DNA of 64,000 bases from Prototheca cutis. Taxonomy: Eukaryota > Chlorophyta > Trebouxiophyceae > Chlorellales > Chlorellaceae. The DNA lies in assembly GCA_002897115.2 (NCBI GenBank), contig BCIH01000007.1, forward strand, positions 240,726 through 304,725. The letters are read 5' to 3'. The notes below the pieces were generated by a model. That model searched no databases, was not told the DNA's origin, and saw nothing but the letters and a program-made list of their open reading frames with translations. Shown piece by piece: positions 42,401 through 53,173 of the stretch; the first letter of the stretch is position 1; each line of letters begins with the position of its first letter. The position numbers and the translations under genes were made by a program.

Positions 42401-45348
42401 NGGACNCTGNAATCCGGTGCGGTGCGCGAGGAACTGCAGCNCGTGCCGCTNCCNAATGGCAATTTTTATACCATTNGGCANCTNNTGCCNGCNGCCGCNC
42501 CAGGTGAGGCTGGCGGCGCTATCCCCGCTGGCGCCGCCCCGAGCACGGCAATGCTTGCAAAAACCTTGTCGGCTTCGCTGGAGGATCTACTGGACCCGCT
42601 GCAGAACTTCAGGGGACACCAAGCTTTTCGCAAGGCGTACGCCGACTCGGACGCCGATGCACCGTCACCGGGCGGCGGGCAGAGCAACCAGACCGAGGGG
42701 CCCCGGAAGGTGAAACTGGGCCAAGCTGGTCGGAAGGTGCAGGACGGCATAATGACTGTGCTGATCGAGCTCCTTTCCCTCATGCGCGGTGTCCCCTTGA
42801 CCGAGCTTCGCAAGCTCAGCAAGGCTGCGACCCCCATCCGCAACGGGGAATCCGACAACTCGTTCTTTGGCGATGCCCTGAACACGGCGCAGACCGCTGG
42901 CGTGCTCCAACGCACGACACCACCGGCGTCGCACGTTGTGTTTGTGAAAGCGCTCCGGTACGAGCTGGCCGACCCGGTCGTCGTTGACAACGTGTCCCGG
43001 TCCCTGGCGCAGGAGCTTCGGTTTGAAGGCCGGCGGTTCAGGGATGCGCTGCATGACGCTTGGGAGCGCATCGCAGACGAGAGGAAGAAGGCATTGGCAG
43101 ATGCCCAGGATGCCGCCAGGGCGGGCGCTGCGGCGGGCGGTGCTTCTGCCGCTGCGGCGGGGCAGTCGCTGCTGGCACTGCCACCTGCTGGCCAGGCTAT
43201 GAATGAGCCCATCGCGTCCGTGGGCCCCGCTCCTCCCGGCCACACTGCAAACGTACCGGGCCTGTTCTTGCGTGAAGGCCCCGAGGACCTGGAAGTGACT
43301 TTCAGACGCGACGAACAGGGCCGCCCAGGCCATAGGCGCCGGAGCATGTCTGGCAACCTGCCTTACAAACGGCAACGGCTTGTGCCACAAGGTTTCTCCG
43401 ACGGCAAGGCGTTGGCCGTCCCCACACGGGCAGCCCAGGCATCGGCGGGACCACCTGAGGACACCCCACCACTGGCAGTCGTGGAGCGACCGCCAGTCGC
43501 ATCACCTGGCGAGATTCCCCCCCTGCCATNTGCGAGCCACACCCTGTCTTCAGAGAGCTTGACGCCACTGCACGACGAGATACTGGCATTTGGGGAGGAG
43601 CGGGAACCCAGGGACGTAGATGTGGAGGCGGTTCTGCTCGTGGCGGACCTGGTGCAGCAGGGAGCGGACACGGTGTGGTCCAAGCCACGGGCCATCCCCA
43701 TTGGGAGGCAGGTGCGCGCAGGGTGGGATGATTTTCGTGGGTGTGTGGGAGAGTTTGGGTGGGGCCTGGGGTTGGGGGTGTGCGTTTTTCTTTGGGGGAA
43801 GGGGGGCCATCGCTTCCAAAGGTCGCAGAGGGCCATGGGGTGCTCGGGTAGCAACGCAACACACGATAGGCGGGATGCGTGGCAGTTTGACGTGGAGATC
43901 AGACGCCTTGCCGGATTCCAACCTGCCCATCATCAACAGGCGACTGATCTGGCCCTGGACGAGTCGGTCGTGGAGATTGTCGTTTTCAACGCCGCCAGGC
44001 ACACCGAGCCCCGCGGCAGGAACCTTCGGGCGAGCGTGCGCAGCGGGCGCTGCCCCTTGTGTTGTGCTTGTCGTACTGCGGCCTGATGGGGTGACCCTGG
44101 GGGGGAAGGTTTGCGTCCCACGGACGGGGCTGCCTGGTCAGAGGGGGGGGGGGGGGGGGCTTTGGNGGCCACCGGGAACTGATCTGCAGTCCGACGCCCA
44201 CTTGCCACGCACCCGACCCCCCAACCCCTTGATGCACTCCCTCGCAGTGCGACGCGATCCGGCCCAGGCTGCGGATGCTGTCACATGTGCTGCATCGCCG
44301 AGGTTGGCTCTTGGAAGACCCGGAATTCAGTGGGGGGGACATGCCTGTCATGCACTGCAAGCTGGTGGCCCAGCGCCGCGGCGGCCTGGCGGTGAACATC
44401 TCCCTGCAGCCATTGGATGGCATCGCCACCGGTGCATGGATCCGGGCTCAGATCAAGGAAATGCCTGTCGCGAGATCACTCCACCTCGTGCTCAGAAAGG
44501 TGTTCAGGGAAGCCGGCTTGGACGACATGGACACCGGTGGCCTGGGATCTTACATGCTGTTCGTCATGGTACGTGGGCCTGCACGGACAGGTTGGCAATA
44601 GATGTGCGAGGCTGCAAGGACGCAGCGCCTCCACCCACCCACCCACCCACGTACCACTTGTCCCAAGAAACACCACCGCAGGTGGTGGGGTTCCTGGTGT
44701 CGGAAGGGCACAAGCCGGCTCCAGTCCTGGCCTGGAAGGAGCAGACCATCGCAGGCCGCACGTCGGATTGGTATGGGTACCTCGACGGCCGGCAGTGGCG
44801 GCAGCCCGCTCCAGTCAACAACTTGGGCGTGCAGTTCTGGCGACTGTGCAAGTTGTATGGCGACGAGTTCGACTGCACACAACGTGTGGTGGACGTGTAC
44901 CGGGACGGCATCGTTGTCGATCCGCAAGAGGCACCCGCAGGAAGCCAGAACGGGACCCTCCGCATCGTGAACCCCGCGGTCCCCAATCAGGTCATGAGCA
45001 TGGGCAGGCGCCGTGCAGCAGGTGTGTCGATGAGTGTGGTTGGGGCCCCGGGCCAAGTATATGTATGTCCCTACGGCATGGTGAACTGTCGAGAACTCAA
45101 TCCTCACATATGTTGAACTTCCGCTCCTGAGCAAGCAGCCAGGCACCTTGCACCTGACAAACCCCGCACTGGTGGCTGCAGGTGTGCTTCGGTGCTTCCG
45201 CGAGTGTGCCAACCTAATGGGGGAGCTGGCGGAGAACTGGCAATCCAGGGGCAGCGATGCAGGTGGCCAGGACGGGCCGGAGATCCTGCCGGCAATCTGG
45301 GAGCTCGCCAGGAGTGTGGCGAGCGGTGGGGCAGCGCAGACTCCGTAG
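39294..45348 (+). CDS. Giant protein with a C-terminal TRF4-like nucleotidyltransferase lacking catalytic residues
   Basis: Proposed exons are 39294-39455, 39680-43711, 43940-44035, 44248-44568, 44682-45021 and 45182-45348, with all joins in phase (about 1,750 residues). The last 400 residues follow the TRF4/PAPD5 non-canonical poly(A) polymerase plan: SLTPLHDEILAFGEE, then GRQATDLALDESVVEIVVF where the family has GS...SDxD, NISLQ where the family has DISF, then a helical array (GGLGSYMLFVM) and NNLGVQFWRLCKLYGDEFD. The first two catalytic Asp are Val and Glu and the third is Asn, so polymerase activity is not expected. The upstream 1,300 residues hold repeated winged-helix-like units (for example VLVELLSLTQGTPLAVLE and VLIELLSLMRGVPLTELR). 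Many Ns fall in 40.3-42.5 kb. The exon 43940-44035 is inferred. Confidence 0.7.
44142..44158 (+). repeat. Poly-G run in intron of the TRF4-like gene
   Basis: G run between the donor after 44035 and the acceptor before 44248, with an N nearby. Confidence 0.8.
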
Positions 45349-45652
45349 CACGGTGCCCGGTGTTGTGCTACAGAAGGGAATGTGGCCCCTGGCGCTGTTG
45401 CATACTCACTACTTCCTGTAGGCCGCGTTACACAAACGAGCTATTCTTTCATAAAGGGGACTCCCCTAAGTACTGTTAGGGATTGGGATTATATTGGAAA
45501 TGGGGATATCGCTCAGGGGTGGCGGCGGGAGCCGCTGGAGAAAGGGCTGAAAAAGGGTCTTGGATGGCCGGGACTCTGGAAGGAAGGTGAAAACCAGGGA
45601 ACTGGGTTGCCAAAGCGCAACAATACGTGTTCTGTCATTCGTGTTGTTGCAG

Positions 45653-47627
45653 AGCGGTACCAAAACAATGATCCAGCAGTGTCTGGCTGGATTAAAGGAA
45701 GAGGTCCCAGCCTGGGAACCCTCCTGTGCCTTCTCTGATGCATGCTGGCAGCAGGTCCAAGCCCTTGAGTGAGCATGGATGGTGGGAAAGGTGGCCGTCA
45801 GGTGTTGCTCCTGGTCTGAGACGCGCACATCCATGAAACCCTGTCCATTGTCCCTTGTGCAGGTCAACCTGGCGACACAACGGCTTCCGCGTGTTCCTGT
45901 GCCATTGGCACCTGCACAACTCCTGGCGCGAAAATGCGCCAAAGAATGCGGATGGCTGCGACAAGCAGGTGATCCTAGATCGCCTGGAGGACCTGCTAGA
46001 TTACAAGACGCCACATTGCACACCACCATCTGACGAGGGGGCCGCCGGCCTGGTGATGACAGTCCTCAGACAGCTGAATGCCTCACAAAGCTTTCTGCAA
46101 TACTTCTCCAAGCAGTGGCTGGAGAAGTTCACAGCCCGTAAGCGTGTGACAATGGCATTCAAATGCTGCCAGCATTGTTGCTGTATGACGGGCAGTCCAG
46201 CTCACCACCCTCCCTGCAAACCCTTCATGCAGGCCACTGGATGAACGCCTACCGGGATCCAAGGGTGACCAGGGGAATCTCCGCGACATCGCACGCAGAG
46301 TCGTGGTTCAGCAAGTACAAACTAACGCTGAAGGATGTCAAGAAGAACCACCGGTGGCTGGACCTTACCATGGATAAGGTTTTCGAGATTGCGCGTGCTG
46401 ACTACAACGAGCTGTATGCCATCGCCACCGGCCAGATACTCAACAAAAGGATGGCAGACGCCGTCCATGCGGCCTTGGTAGAGGGCGAGAAAATCCCATT
46501 GGAGTCCATCAAGCCCTTGTACTCCGACCACGAAGGAACCTTACCGGACACCCCCGACTTGCACAGGCAGCTGACAGTGTACCCCGGTACGCCATCCCAG
46601 CCGCATGGCAGGCCAGTCCCTGGCTTTTGGCTGATACCCGAAGAGAATGATCTCGGGTACCACATTTTCTGCGTGAACAAGCAATTCGGCTGTGGCTGTG
46701 CGGTGGCCCAATCCTGCAAGCCCTGCCCGCACTGGATCCGGGGACTCCAGAAGGAGTACCCAGTCCTGAATGAAACTGGCGGCCTCATCATTGATTGCAT
46801 TGGGGAATTCTACGGCTGGGTATCCGACTGCATGCAGGAGCTTCACAGGTCCCTTGCCATCCAGTACGGTGAGTTACCAATTCGTATCCCAGTATGTCCT
46901 GTCACAACACTGGTGCTCCCCGCACAGCGACCCACAATCCTTGCTGCGTGCCATGCCCCGCCTGCCAGGAGTGGGCCCAGCGGTGGATGCCGTGCGCCAA
47001 GAGAGGCTGGAGCAGGGGCTTGAGTACGAACATCAACCAACACCAGCCACCACAGCTCCTCAGCCCGACGAGGACGCCCAGCACATGGACGACTGGCACG
47101 ATCCGAGCCAACTGGCTGATAACCGCCGGCTCAGCCACCGGCAGCGCCGACCCAATCCCCGCTACATTGAGCAGCATTCACCACAGGACATCCGCGGTGC
47201 CAGATCCCAACAGGCTGCTGTGGACAGCCAGATGTTCTTGCCGACCCCTGGCGCGGCGGCACCCCAGAGTGGGGACGATGCTGGGCCTTCAACTCCAACC
47301 CCTCGCCACCCCTTGGAGGACTTTGTCGTCAAAGGCATGGTGCAGCGCCACATGCTGAAGCGCCCAGGCGCAGCACAGGATGAGGTTCTTCAATGCATGC
47401 GTGGCGTCGTAAGCATGATGCCTCCAGAGCACATCGACAAGCACGCGGCAGGGCTAGAGGAAGAAGGGATCCGGGTTGACATTCCTCGCAACCCAGGCTC
47501 CGGATCCAAGAAGCGCAAGATCGGGTGGCGGGAGCGCACCCGCCAGAGGCACAGGCGGAGGACTGCAGCGAGATTAGACGCAGCTACACAGGCCCAAACC
47601 CCTGGCCACGACGTTGAGCATTGCTGA
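45653..47627 (+). CDS. MULE-type transposase with SWIM zinc finger, N-terminus not found
   Basis: Mutator-like DDE transposase. Exons are 45653-45768, 45863-46137, 46233-46868 and 46969-47627, in phase. Motifs in order: AFSDACWQQVQALE (second catalytic Asp region), VFLCHWHLHNSWREN (the C-x-x-H-x-x-x-x-W signature), HWMNAYRDPRVTRG and ATSHAESWFSKYK (third catalytic Glu), then SWIM-type FGCGCAVAQSCKPCPHW. The C-terminal 200 residues are low complexity with a basic, nuclear-localisation-like stretch (KKRKIGWRERTRQRHRRR). The region with the first catalytic Asp was not found between 45349 and 45653, so the gene is truncated, or has unrecognised upstream exons, or lost its N-terminus to the neighbouring gene. 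Confidence 0.8.
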
Positions 47628-48237
47628 ACTTGAATCTGACCCATAGATCGACCTGTCTTTGTCTGCACAGTACTTCCCTTGATTTAACAATTGGAAGTTT
47701 CATGATGATATGGATGTATGAGACGATGTTTTCTTGTGGAATCAGCCCAGCCAGCACTGGGATGAGGCCGAGACTGTGTACGGACCCTATGACCTTGCCG
47801 ACCTCAAGGTGCTTGCCACAGGCCGCGTCGCTTTCAAGGGCCCAGGGCCGCCGAACGGAAAATCGACATAGTCGCGGAGATACAACTCCAATTTGCACTG
47901 TCAGTTCACGTAGTCGTTCCATTATCCTGATTTCTGGAGTAAACAGGCGTCGCACGGGCCTGCACGCGCGGCTTGGAGGGCCCGCCCCCGCAGCTGTTCA
48001 AACCCCGAGCGTTGAAGGGGCCCTGTTCACAAGCGCGCTCCTTTCTGCCCCCGCCCTGTTCTCAGACTGAACTTCTGGCGCGGGATAAATACGTTCGCGC
48101 AGTCATGCAAGGGAGCGCTGCACGGGGGGGGCTGGAAGGGGTTTGCGGAGATTGAGCAGTTAGGATCCCTCGGAGCTCGTGGCCTGGATCCGCACATCGC
48201 ACGCGCCGCACGGGAAATCGACGCCTTCCGCCCGCCT
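47628..48237. other. Intergenic region right of the mobile island
   Basis: About 600 bases between the MULE stop and the MoaC stop (convergent). No gene seen. It should contain the right edge of the island, but I could not identify a terminal repeat. Confidence 0.35.
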
Positions 48238-49413
48238 TCACCCCCGGGTCCACGCGCCAGACTTGCCGCCCATCTTGCTCTCCAGTCGGACTTCGGAAAT
48301 AACAATCTCCCTCGAAGCCGCCTTGCACATGTCGTAGACCGTGAGAGCAGCAATGGTGGCGGCAGTCAGTGCCTCCATCTCAACACCCGTGGGCCCCGTG
48401 GTCCTCGCCGTTGCCGCGATTGCAATGGCCCGGTCCTCGGGGACCAGTCGCAGGTCCACATCCACGCCAGAAAGCATGATGGGATGGCACAGGGGGATGA
48501 GCATGGGGGTCTGCTTGGCTCCCATGATGCCAGCCAGCTGTGCTGTTGTCAGCACATCCCCCTTCTTCAGGGCGTTCTGTTCCACGAGGCTGTACACGGC
48601 TGGGCCCAGCACGACTCTGGCACGGGCAGTCGCTTCTCGAACAGTATTTTGTTTCTGTTGGAGTGGGTGGAATTGATGGGTGGGATGTTTGGAAGACTGA
48701 CAGGTGGGGCATTCTCCCGTTCAACTTCTCCCCCCGGGCACAGGTGGGCAGGCCGTGCCGAGGTATGCCCGTCAGATGAGGGGTGCCACGTCCACAGCGC
48801 GGCCCTGTCTTGTGCCCGGGGGGTGCATGTCTGTGAAACGCAACGAAAAACAAGACCACTCACATGGGTAACATCCACCATGGATGCTCGGCCGGACTCG
48901 TCAATATGCGTCAGCGTTGGTCTGACTGCTGTGGTGTCGCCTGCCTTTTGTCCAGCACTGTCATTCTGATCGAAATGACTCGTGCTTGATGGCTGGGAAG
49001 CAGTGGAAGCTCCAACCATGTCCCGAGTGCTGACTCCAACCTCAGTGACCTGCTCAGGCTTTTCATCACCCACAGGCAATCCAACGCCATGCAGCTGTGC
49101 CAGCTCCTGCAACTTTTTTTGGTGACAGTAGTTAACATGATGTTGTCCGCGTTGGTCTGTTCAGACCAAGTTGCTGGCAAAGGACTTGCCTGGTTGAGTT
49201 CGTCAAGGTCCTTCGGGTTCCAGGTTGACATGCGGCCAATGACCGCCCTGCTCACAGCCTGTGATCGATAGGGAGTGTGGAAACATATTTCAAATACATG
49301 TATAATTCAATGGAGGAATGTTTGCGTTGACTCGCCACCCGCTCGTTGTGTACCTGCGCTGCGCAACCGCCTTGCCGTGGCCCGGCGAGATAGCGTCTCA
49401 GGCAGTGCAGCAT
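48238..49413 (-). CDS. MoaC/CNX3, cyclic pyranopterin monophosphate synthase
   Basis: Second step of molybdenum cofactor synthesis, acting with MoaA/CNX2 in mitochondria in plants. Exons leftward: 49413-49354, 49258-49190, 49106-48864 and 48654-48238 (262 residues, all phase 0). Exon 1 encodes a short basic leader (MLHCLRRYLAGPRQGG) that fits a mitochondrial presequence. Family motifs are THIDESGRASMVDV, ARVVLGPAVYSLV, QLAGIMGAKQTPMLIPLCHP, GPTGVEMEALTAATIAALTVYDMCKA split across the active site, and the C-terminal LESKMGGKSGAW. The conserved Asp-Met-Cys-Lys-Ala stretch and the GGKSG tail are intact. The second intron starts with GC (CAG|GCAAGT). Confidence 0.94.
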
Positions 49414-49784
49414 GGCTGGGCCTCGCACTGCCTGTCCTGTTGCACGCTCTGATATTCACATGTCACTTGTTGACCGCAAAAGTATTGTTTGCCGTGCATA
49501 AACAGTGCGATTCGTTTATAGCTCGGCTGGCCTTGCCGTCGCAAGTCCCCGCGGCGCCGTGATCCCGGGACTCGACACCCATCGAGGTCCCGAGCAGGTG
49601 ACGAACGTGCCCGTCTGGAACCACCCGGACTGTGCGATCCACCCACCTTCCTGGACACAGCGCAGACAGATTATTTTGTTCTAGATATTTCTTGCGCGTT
49701 CAAGGGTGCTGGTGGGGTGGGCAGAGCGCAGACCCGGTGACTGCCTGCGAACGCGTTGGGGAGGGCCTCTTGGGCCGCCTTGGC
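49414..49784. promoter_or_regulatory. Likely bidirectional promoter region
   Basis: About 370 bases between MoaC (-) and CHMP2-like (+) start codons. No core element identified. Confidence 0.35.
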
Positions 49785-50913
49785 ATGTCTGCCCTGAAGG
49801 GCCTGTTCAATAAGCCGGATCCGCGGGCACAGCTGCGCGCTTCTCAGCGGGAAGTCAACGGCAATGTCCGTGACATCGAGCGCGAAATCCAGGCCCTGAA
49901 GAGGGAGGAGGCCAAGTGTGTCAAGGTGAGCCTGGCACCAGTCCTCGGCGGTAGTGGTTGGCACAGTTCTGGGCTTGATGGCAAAGGGGAGCAGCCTTTG
50001 ACGGACTATTCCCCTGATGAGGGTTGCACCGAGTTGTATATGAAAAAACATGCATTGGACTGCCATTCGGGTAGTTCCTTGAGCCCGGCAGTGCCGCTGC
50101 AAGGCCCAAACAGCCGGGGGGGCCTCAGCGCTTGGCTCCTGCCACGGCCCTTTTTACATCCCCAGACGTCTCAATCTGCAGGACATAAAGGCGGCAGCTA
50201 AAGCGGGCAACATGGCCAGCGCCAAGATCCTGGCCCAGCAATTGGTGCGGCTGCGGGGCCAGATGACGAGGCTGCAACGCAACGTCGCCAACTTGCGGGG
50301 CGTCAACCTCTCCATGGCAGTACGTGGACTGCCTGGCTGGTGGTTTGCATGGGAGGGACGGGGTGCTGCAAAAATGGTCGAATTTTATTGTTCTGTGTTA
50401 CTGCACTGCCCGGGATGTTGCTTCTCCCTTGCCCATGGGTAGGTTCATTTTTGGCAACCTCCAGTCCCCGCTCCACATGCACACGGCCATAATAGCGGTA
50501 CATGCATGACAGTCATCCGAGCTTTCGAATCGACGAATGTTTCCACTTTACAGACGGCGGTGAGCACGGGCACAATGGGCACGAGCCTTGCCAGCGCCGG
50601 CAAGGCCATGGCCGCGGTTGGCGCGGCGGCGGACTTGCCCGCGGTGGCCGCGGCCGCGCGGCAGTTTGCGCTGGAGTCGCACCGCATGGACGCTGCGAGT
50701 GACATGGTGGACTCCGCGCTGGACGCCGACGATTTCGAGGAAGAGGCCGACGAAGTGGTGGACCAGGTGTTGGACGAGATCGGAGTGGACCTCAGCGCCG
50801 CGCTCGCCCCGGCGGGGCGGGTCCGGGTCGCGACCCCGGCAGCCCCCCAGGCAGCTCGGGCCGCCGAGGACGAGGACGACCTGGCAGCGCGCCTGGCAGC
50901 GCTGACACGATGA
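49785..50913 (+). CDS. CHMP2/VPS2-type ESCRT-III subunit
   Basis: Snf7-family protein that polymerises on membranes and recruits the Vps4 ATPase for scission. Exons are 49785-49925, 50182-50319 and 50554-50913 (212 residues, in phase). The basic N-terminal helices (LFNKPDPRAQLRASQREVNG, DIEREIQALKREEAKCVKDI), the helix LAQQLVRLRGQMTRLQRNVA, the acidic hinge SALDADDFEEEADEVVDQVL and the Vps4-binding MIM1 motif DDLAARLAALTR at the extreme C-terminus are all present in order. Closest to the CHMP2B / VPS2.2-2.3 branch by overall shape. An Ala/Gly-rich insert precedes the hinge. Confidence 0.93.
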
Positions 50914-51311
50914 GGTTGCTGTGGGGCTGGTGGGTGGAGGAGGCCTGGAGAGAGGGACGTACTTTTGTGTGGTCTGCGGTTGTCTGCGCCCATGCACCAT
51001 TGGCCGGAAAACACCCCGGAATCGCTGCGCCAAGCGTCGTCCATTTGCATCATCATGTATATTGTGGCTCCTTCCTGCTCGGTCGACGCGATTTCTATGT
51101 ATGGAGTGGCAACCAGGAGCCTGTTAACTGAACCCTGTGCCCACCTCTCGTGAAGTGCACCATTGCCTGCTTCAGAGAACCGATCCGAATCTCTCCCCGC
51201 CCCCCTTGCGCACCCGGGAAGTCGGCACTGAACCGCCCGCACTCCAGGCGCAGACCTGCACAGATCCCCTTTAAGAAATACGTATCTGAGTTCAAACCAT
51301 ATCAACTGACG
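50914..51311. other. Intergenic region
   Basis: About 400 bases between two genes on the same strand. No feature recognised. Confidence 0.4.
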
Positions 51312-52339
51312 ATGCAGAGGGCGATGATCGCCGCGCAGGGGGGGTTCCCCACGGCCCTCCGCCCGGGTTTCCAGCGGGCCTTCGCGGGCCACGCCATTGT
51401 GGCGCGGCAGGTGCGATGCTGGCGCCAATACTGCATGTCACGCTTGTGTCGAATCCATGCCACGCAATCTGTCCAGCTCGTGTCGCTCTGCAGACGAGAT
51501 CGCTGTCCCGGAGGGCTGCCGTCAAGGTCAGCGCTCTGGCCGTCGGTGACAAGGTAATTGAAATACGTGGCGCATGATCCAGCAAGGTCACAGGCCCCTG
51601 CATGGAGCCAAAGCGTATGCAAATGGTGATGGGCGGGTAGCTGCAACCTTTTGATCAGGACCCTTCTCAGACAGGGCCGGGTCGTGCCTGGCCCCAAGCA
51701 CTGCATCTCACTGCGTTGCACATCTGTCATCCCACCCCACCGCCAGCTGCCCACGGATGTCAAGCTGAGCTACTTTGACTCGGAGGGCAACATGCAGGAG
51801 AAAACTGTGGGCGACCTGACCAAAGGAAAAAAAGTGAGCTTGGGGTGCGCAAAGATAGGTCAAGGACAGGGCCCCTTGCCAAATCAATCCCGCATCAAAA
51901 CCAGACCTCCCGCCGCCCAGCCCCCCACATNCGCACCCACCCACGTTCAACGCATTCACAGGTGGTGTTTGTGGCGGTGCCGGGTGCCTTCACGCCCACC
52001 TGCAGCACCAAGCACGTCCCAGGCTTTGTGGCCAGTGTGGATGCCTTCAAGGCCAAGGGCGTGGACACCGTGGCCTGCGTGTCTGTCAACGATGCCTTTG
52101 TCATGCGGGCGTGGGGCAAATCTCTCAATGCCGACGGCAAGATCCTCATGCTGGCAGACGGCTCAGGCGACTTTACTCACGCAGTTGACGCCGAGCTCGA
52201 CCTGGCAACCAAGGGCCTGGGGCTGCGGTCGCGGCGCTACTCCATGTTTGTCGATGACGGCATCGTCAAGCAGCTCAACATGGAGGAGGGCGGCGCCTTC
52301 ACTATCAGTGGCGCCGAAGATCTGCTCAAGCAGCTCTGA
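51312..52339 (+). CDS. Type II peroxiredoxin (Prx5-like), organelle-targeted
   Basis: Thiol peroxidase that reduces peroxides with glutaredoxin or thioredoxin as donor. Exons are 51312-51410, 51494-51553, 51747-51833 and 51962-52339 (207 residues, all phase 0). The first 45 residues are basic and rich in Ala, Ser and Arg, consistent with a plastid or mitochondrial transit peptide. The peroxidatic cysteine sits in [17 protein letters not shown], and the second cysteine in [17 protein letters not shown], as in plant PrxII. The C-terminal part holds [20 protein letters not shown] and the end [17 protein letters not shown] lies about 270 bases after the stop. Confidence 0.95.
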
Positions 52340-52607
52340 GAGGACAAGCCGGTCAGGACAGGGTGCTCGAAAAAGAGGGCCTTATTTACTGCCATGTTGC
52401 TGCTCCGCATGCCGGGCCTCTAGAGAAGAGGGCGACCCAGGGGCAGTGCCCTGCTGCGCAGCATGCCCACGTGTCTCCTCAGTGGACACCACCGCTGTTG
52501 ATTGCCCGGTCAGTTTTGCATAAAGGTGCAAGTACCCCGGCCTACAATGCCTGCTGGGTAAGAAAAGTGCGTCTGAAATTCATCACCGTCCTGAGAATGG
52601 TGTCGAT

Positions 52608-52612
52608 TGTAA
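52608..52612 (+). promoter_or_regulatory. Candidate poly(A) signal of the peroxiredoxin gene
   Basis: TGTAA downstream of the stop at a plausible distance. Weak on its own. Confidence 0.35.
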
Positions 52613-52714
52613 ACGCAGCGTTGGTGGCTACACTTTCTGCGGCCCTCGTGCGTCATCGAGGGCCACTTCCCTCAGCTCCGCCCATACCCCCCGCCATCGG
52701 TTGGCGGGGAGCCT

Positions 52715-52927
52715 CTATGGGAAACCCTTGTCGCGCATCCCTTGCGCCATATCTTCATGTCGATACTTGCGTCGATCCATTATGGGACGAATGGCCGTTG
52801 CACGAATCTGTTGGGACCATTCCAGGGGCAGCCGATCACCCCGCGGGTTTCGACAGCCCAGGGCACGTGACCTGCCGGCCAGCCCCGTCAGCCGCACGAA
52901 AGCCTGCGAGAACGTTGCGCAAGCCAT
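52715..52927 (-). CDS. Doubtful small protein with presequence-like start
   Basis: A 70-codon frame beginning MACATFSQAFVRLTGLAGR, which resembles a mitochondrial presequence, and ending IMDRRKYRHEDMAQGMRDKG. It is the only suggestive frame in the 830-base gap between the peroxiredoxin and the secreted protein gene. It could be one exon of a small mitochondrial protein. No family recognised. Confidence 0.3.
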   Translation of the reverse strand: MACATFSQAFVRLTGLAGRSRALGCRNPRGDRLPLEWSQQIRATAIRPIMDRRKYRHEDMAQGMRDKGFP

Positions 52928-53173
52928 CCCAATGAAGCGACAAACCTTCAAATGCAAAGGCAGTTTGTAAGCCGCGTCCATTTCGGATTGGGCGTCGGAG
53001 GGGCTGAAATGTGAGCTCGGCGGAACCGAATGGGACCACTGAGCGCCAGGCATCAGTCGTACCTGTTCTCCGGCAGGCGATGCTGGCGACAACATCTTGC
53101 TCAAGAGCGGAAACGCGCACCAACCCCTCTTCGAGTTTGTAGGATTATGGATCCCAGTCAGCATTGCTAAACA

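Noticed and set aside
44086..44240. Continuous read-through of the TRF4-like frame past 44035
   Set aside because: A stop at 44086 and the N/G run show this is an intron. The family alignment resumes at 44248.
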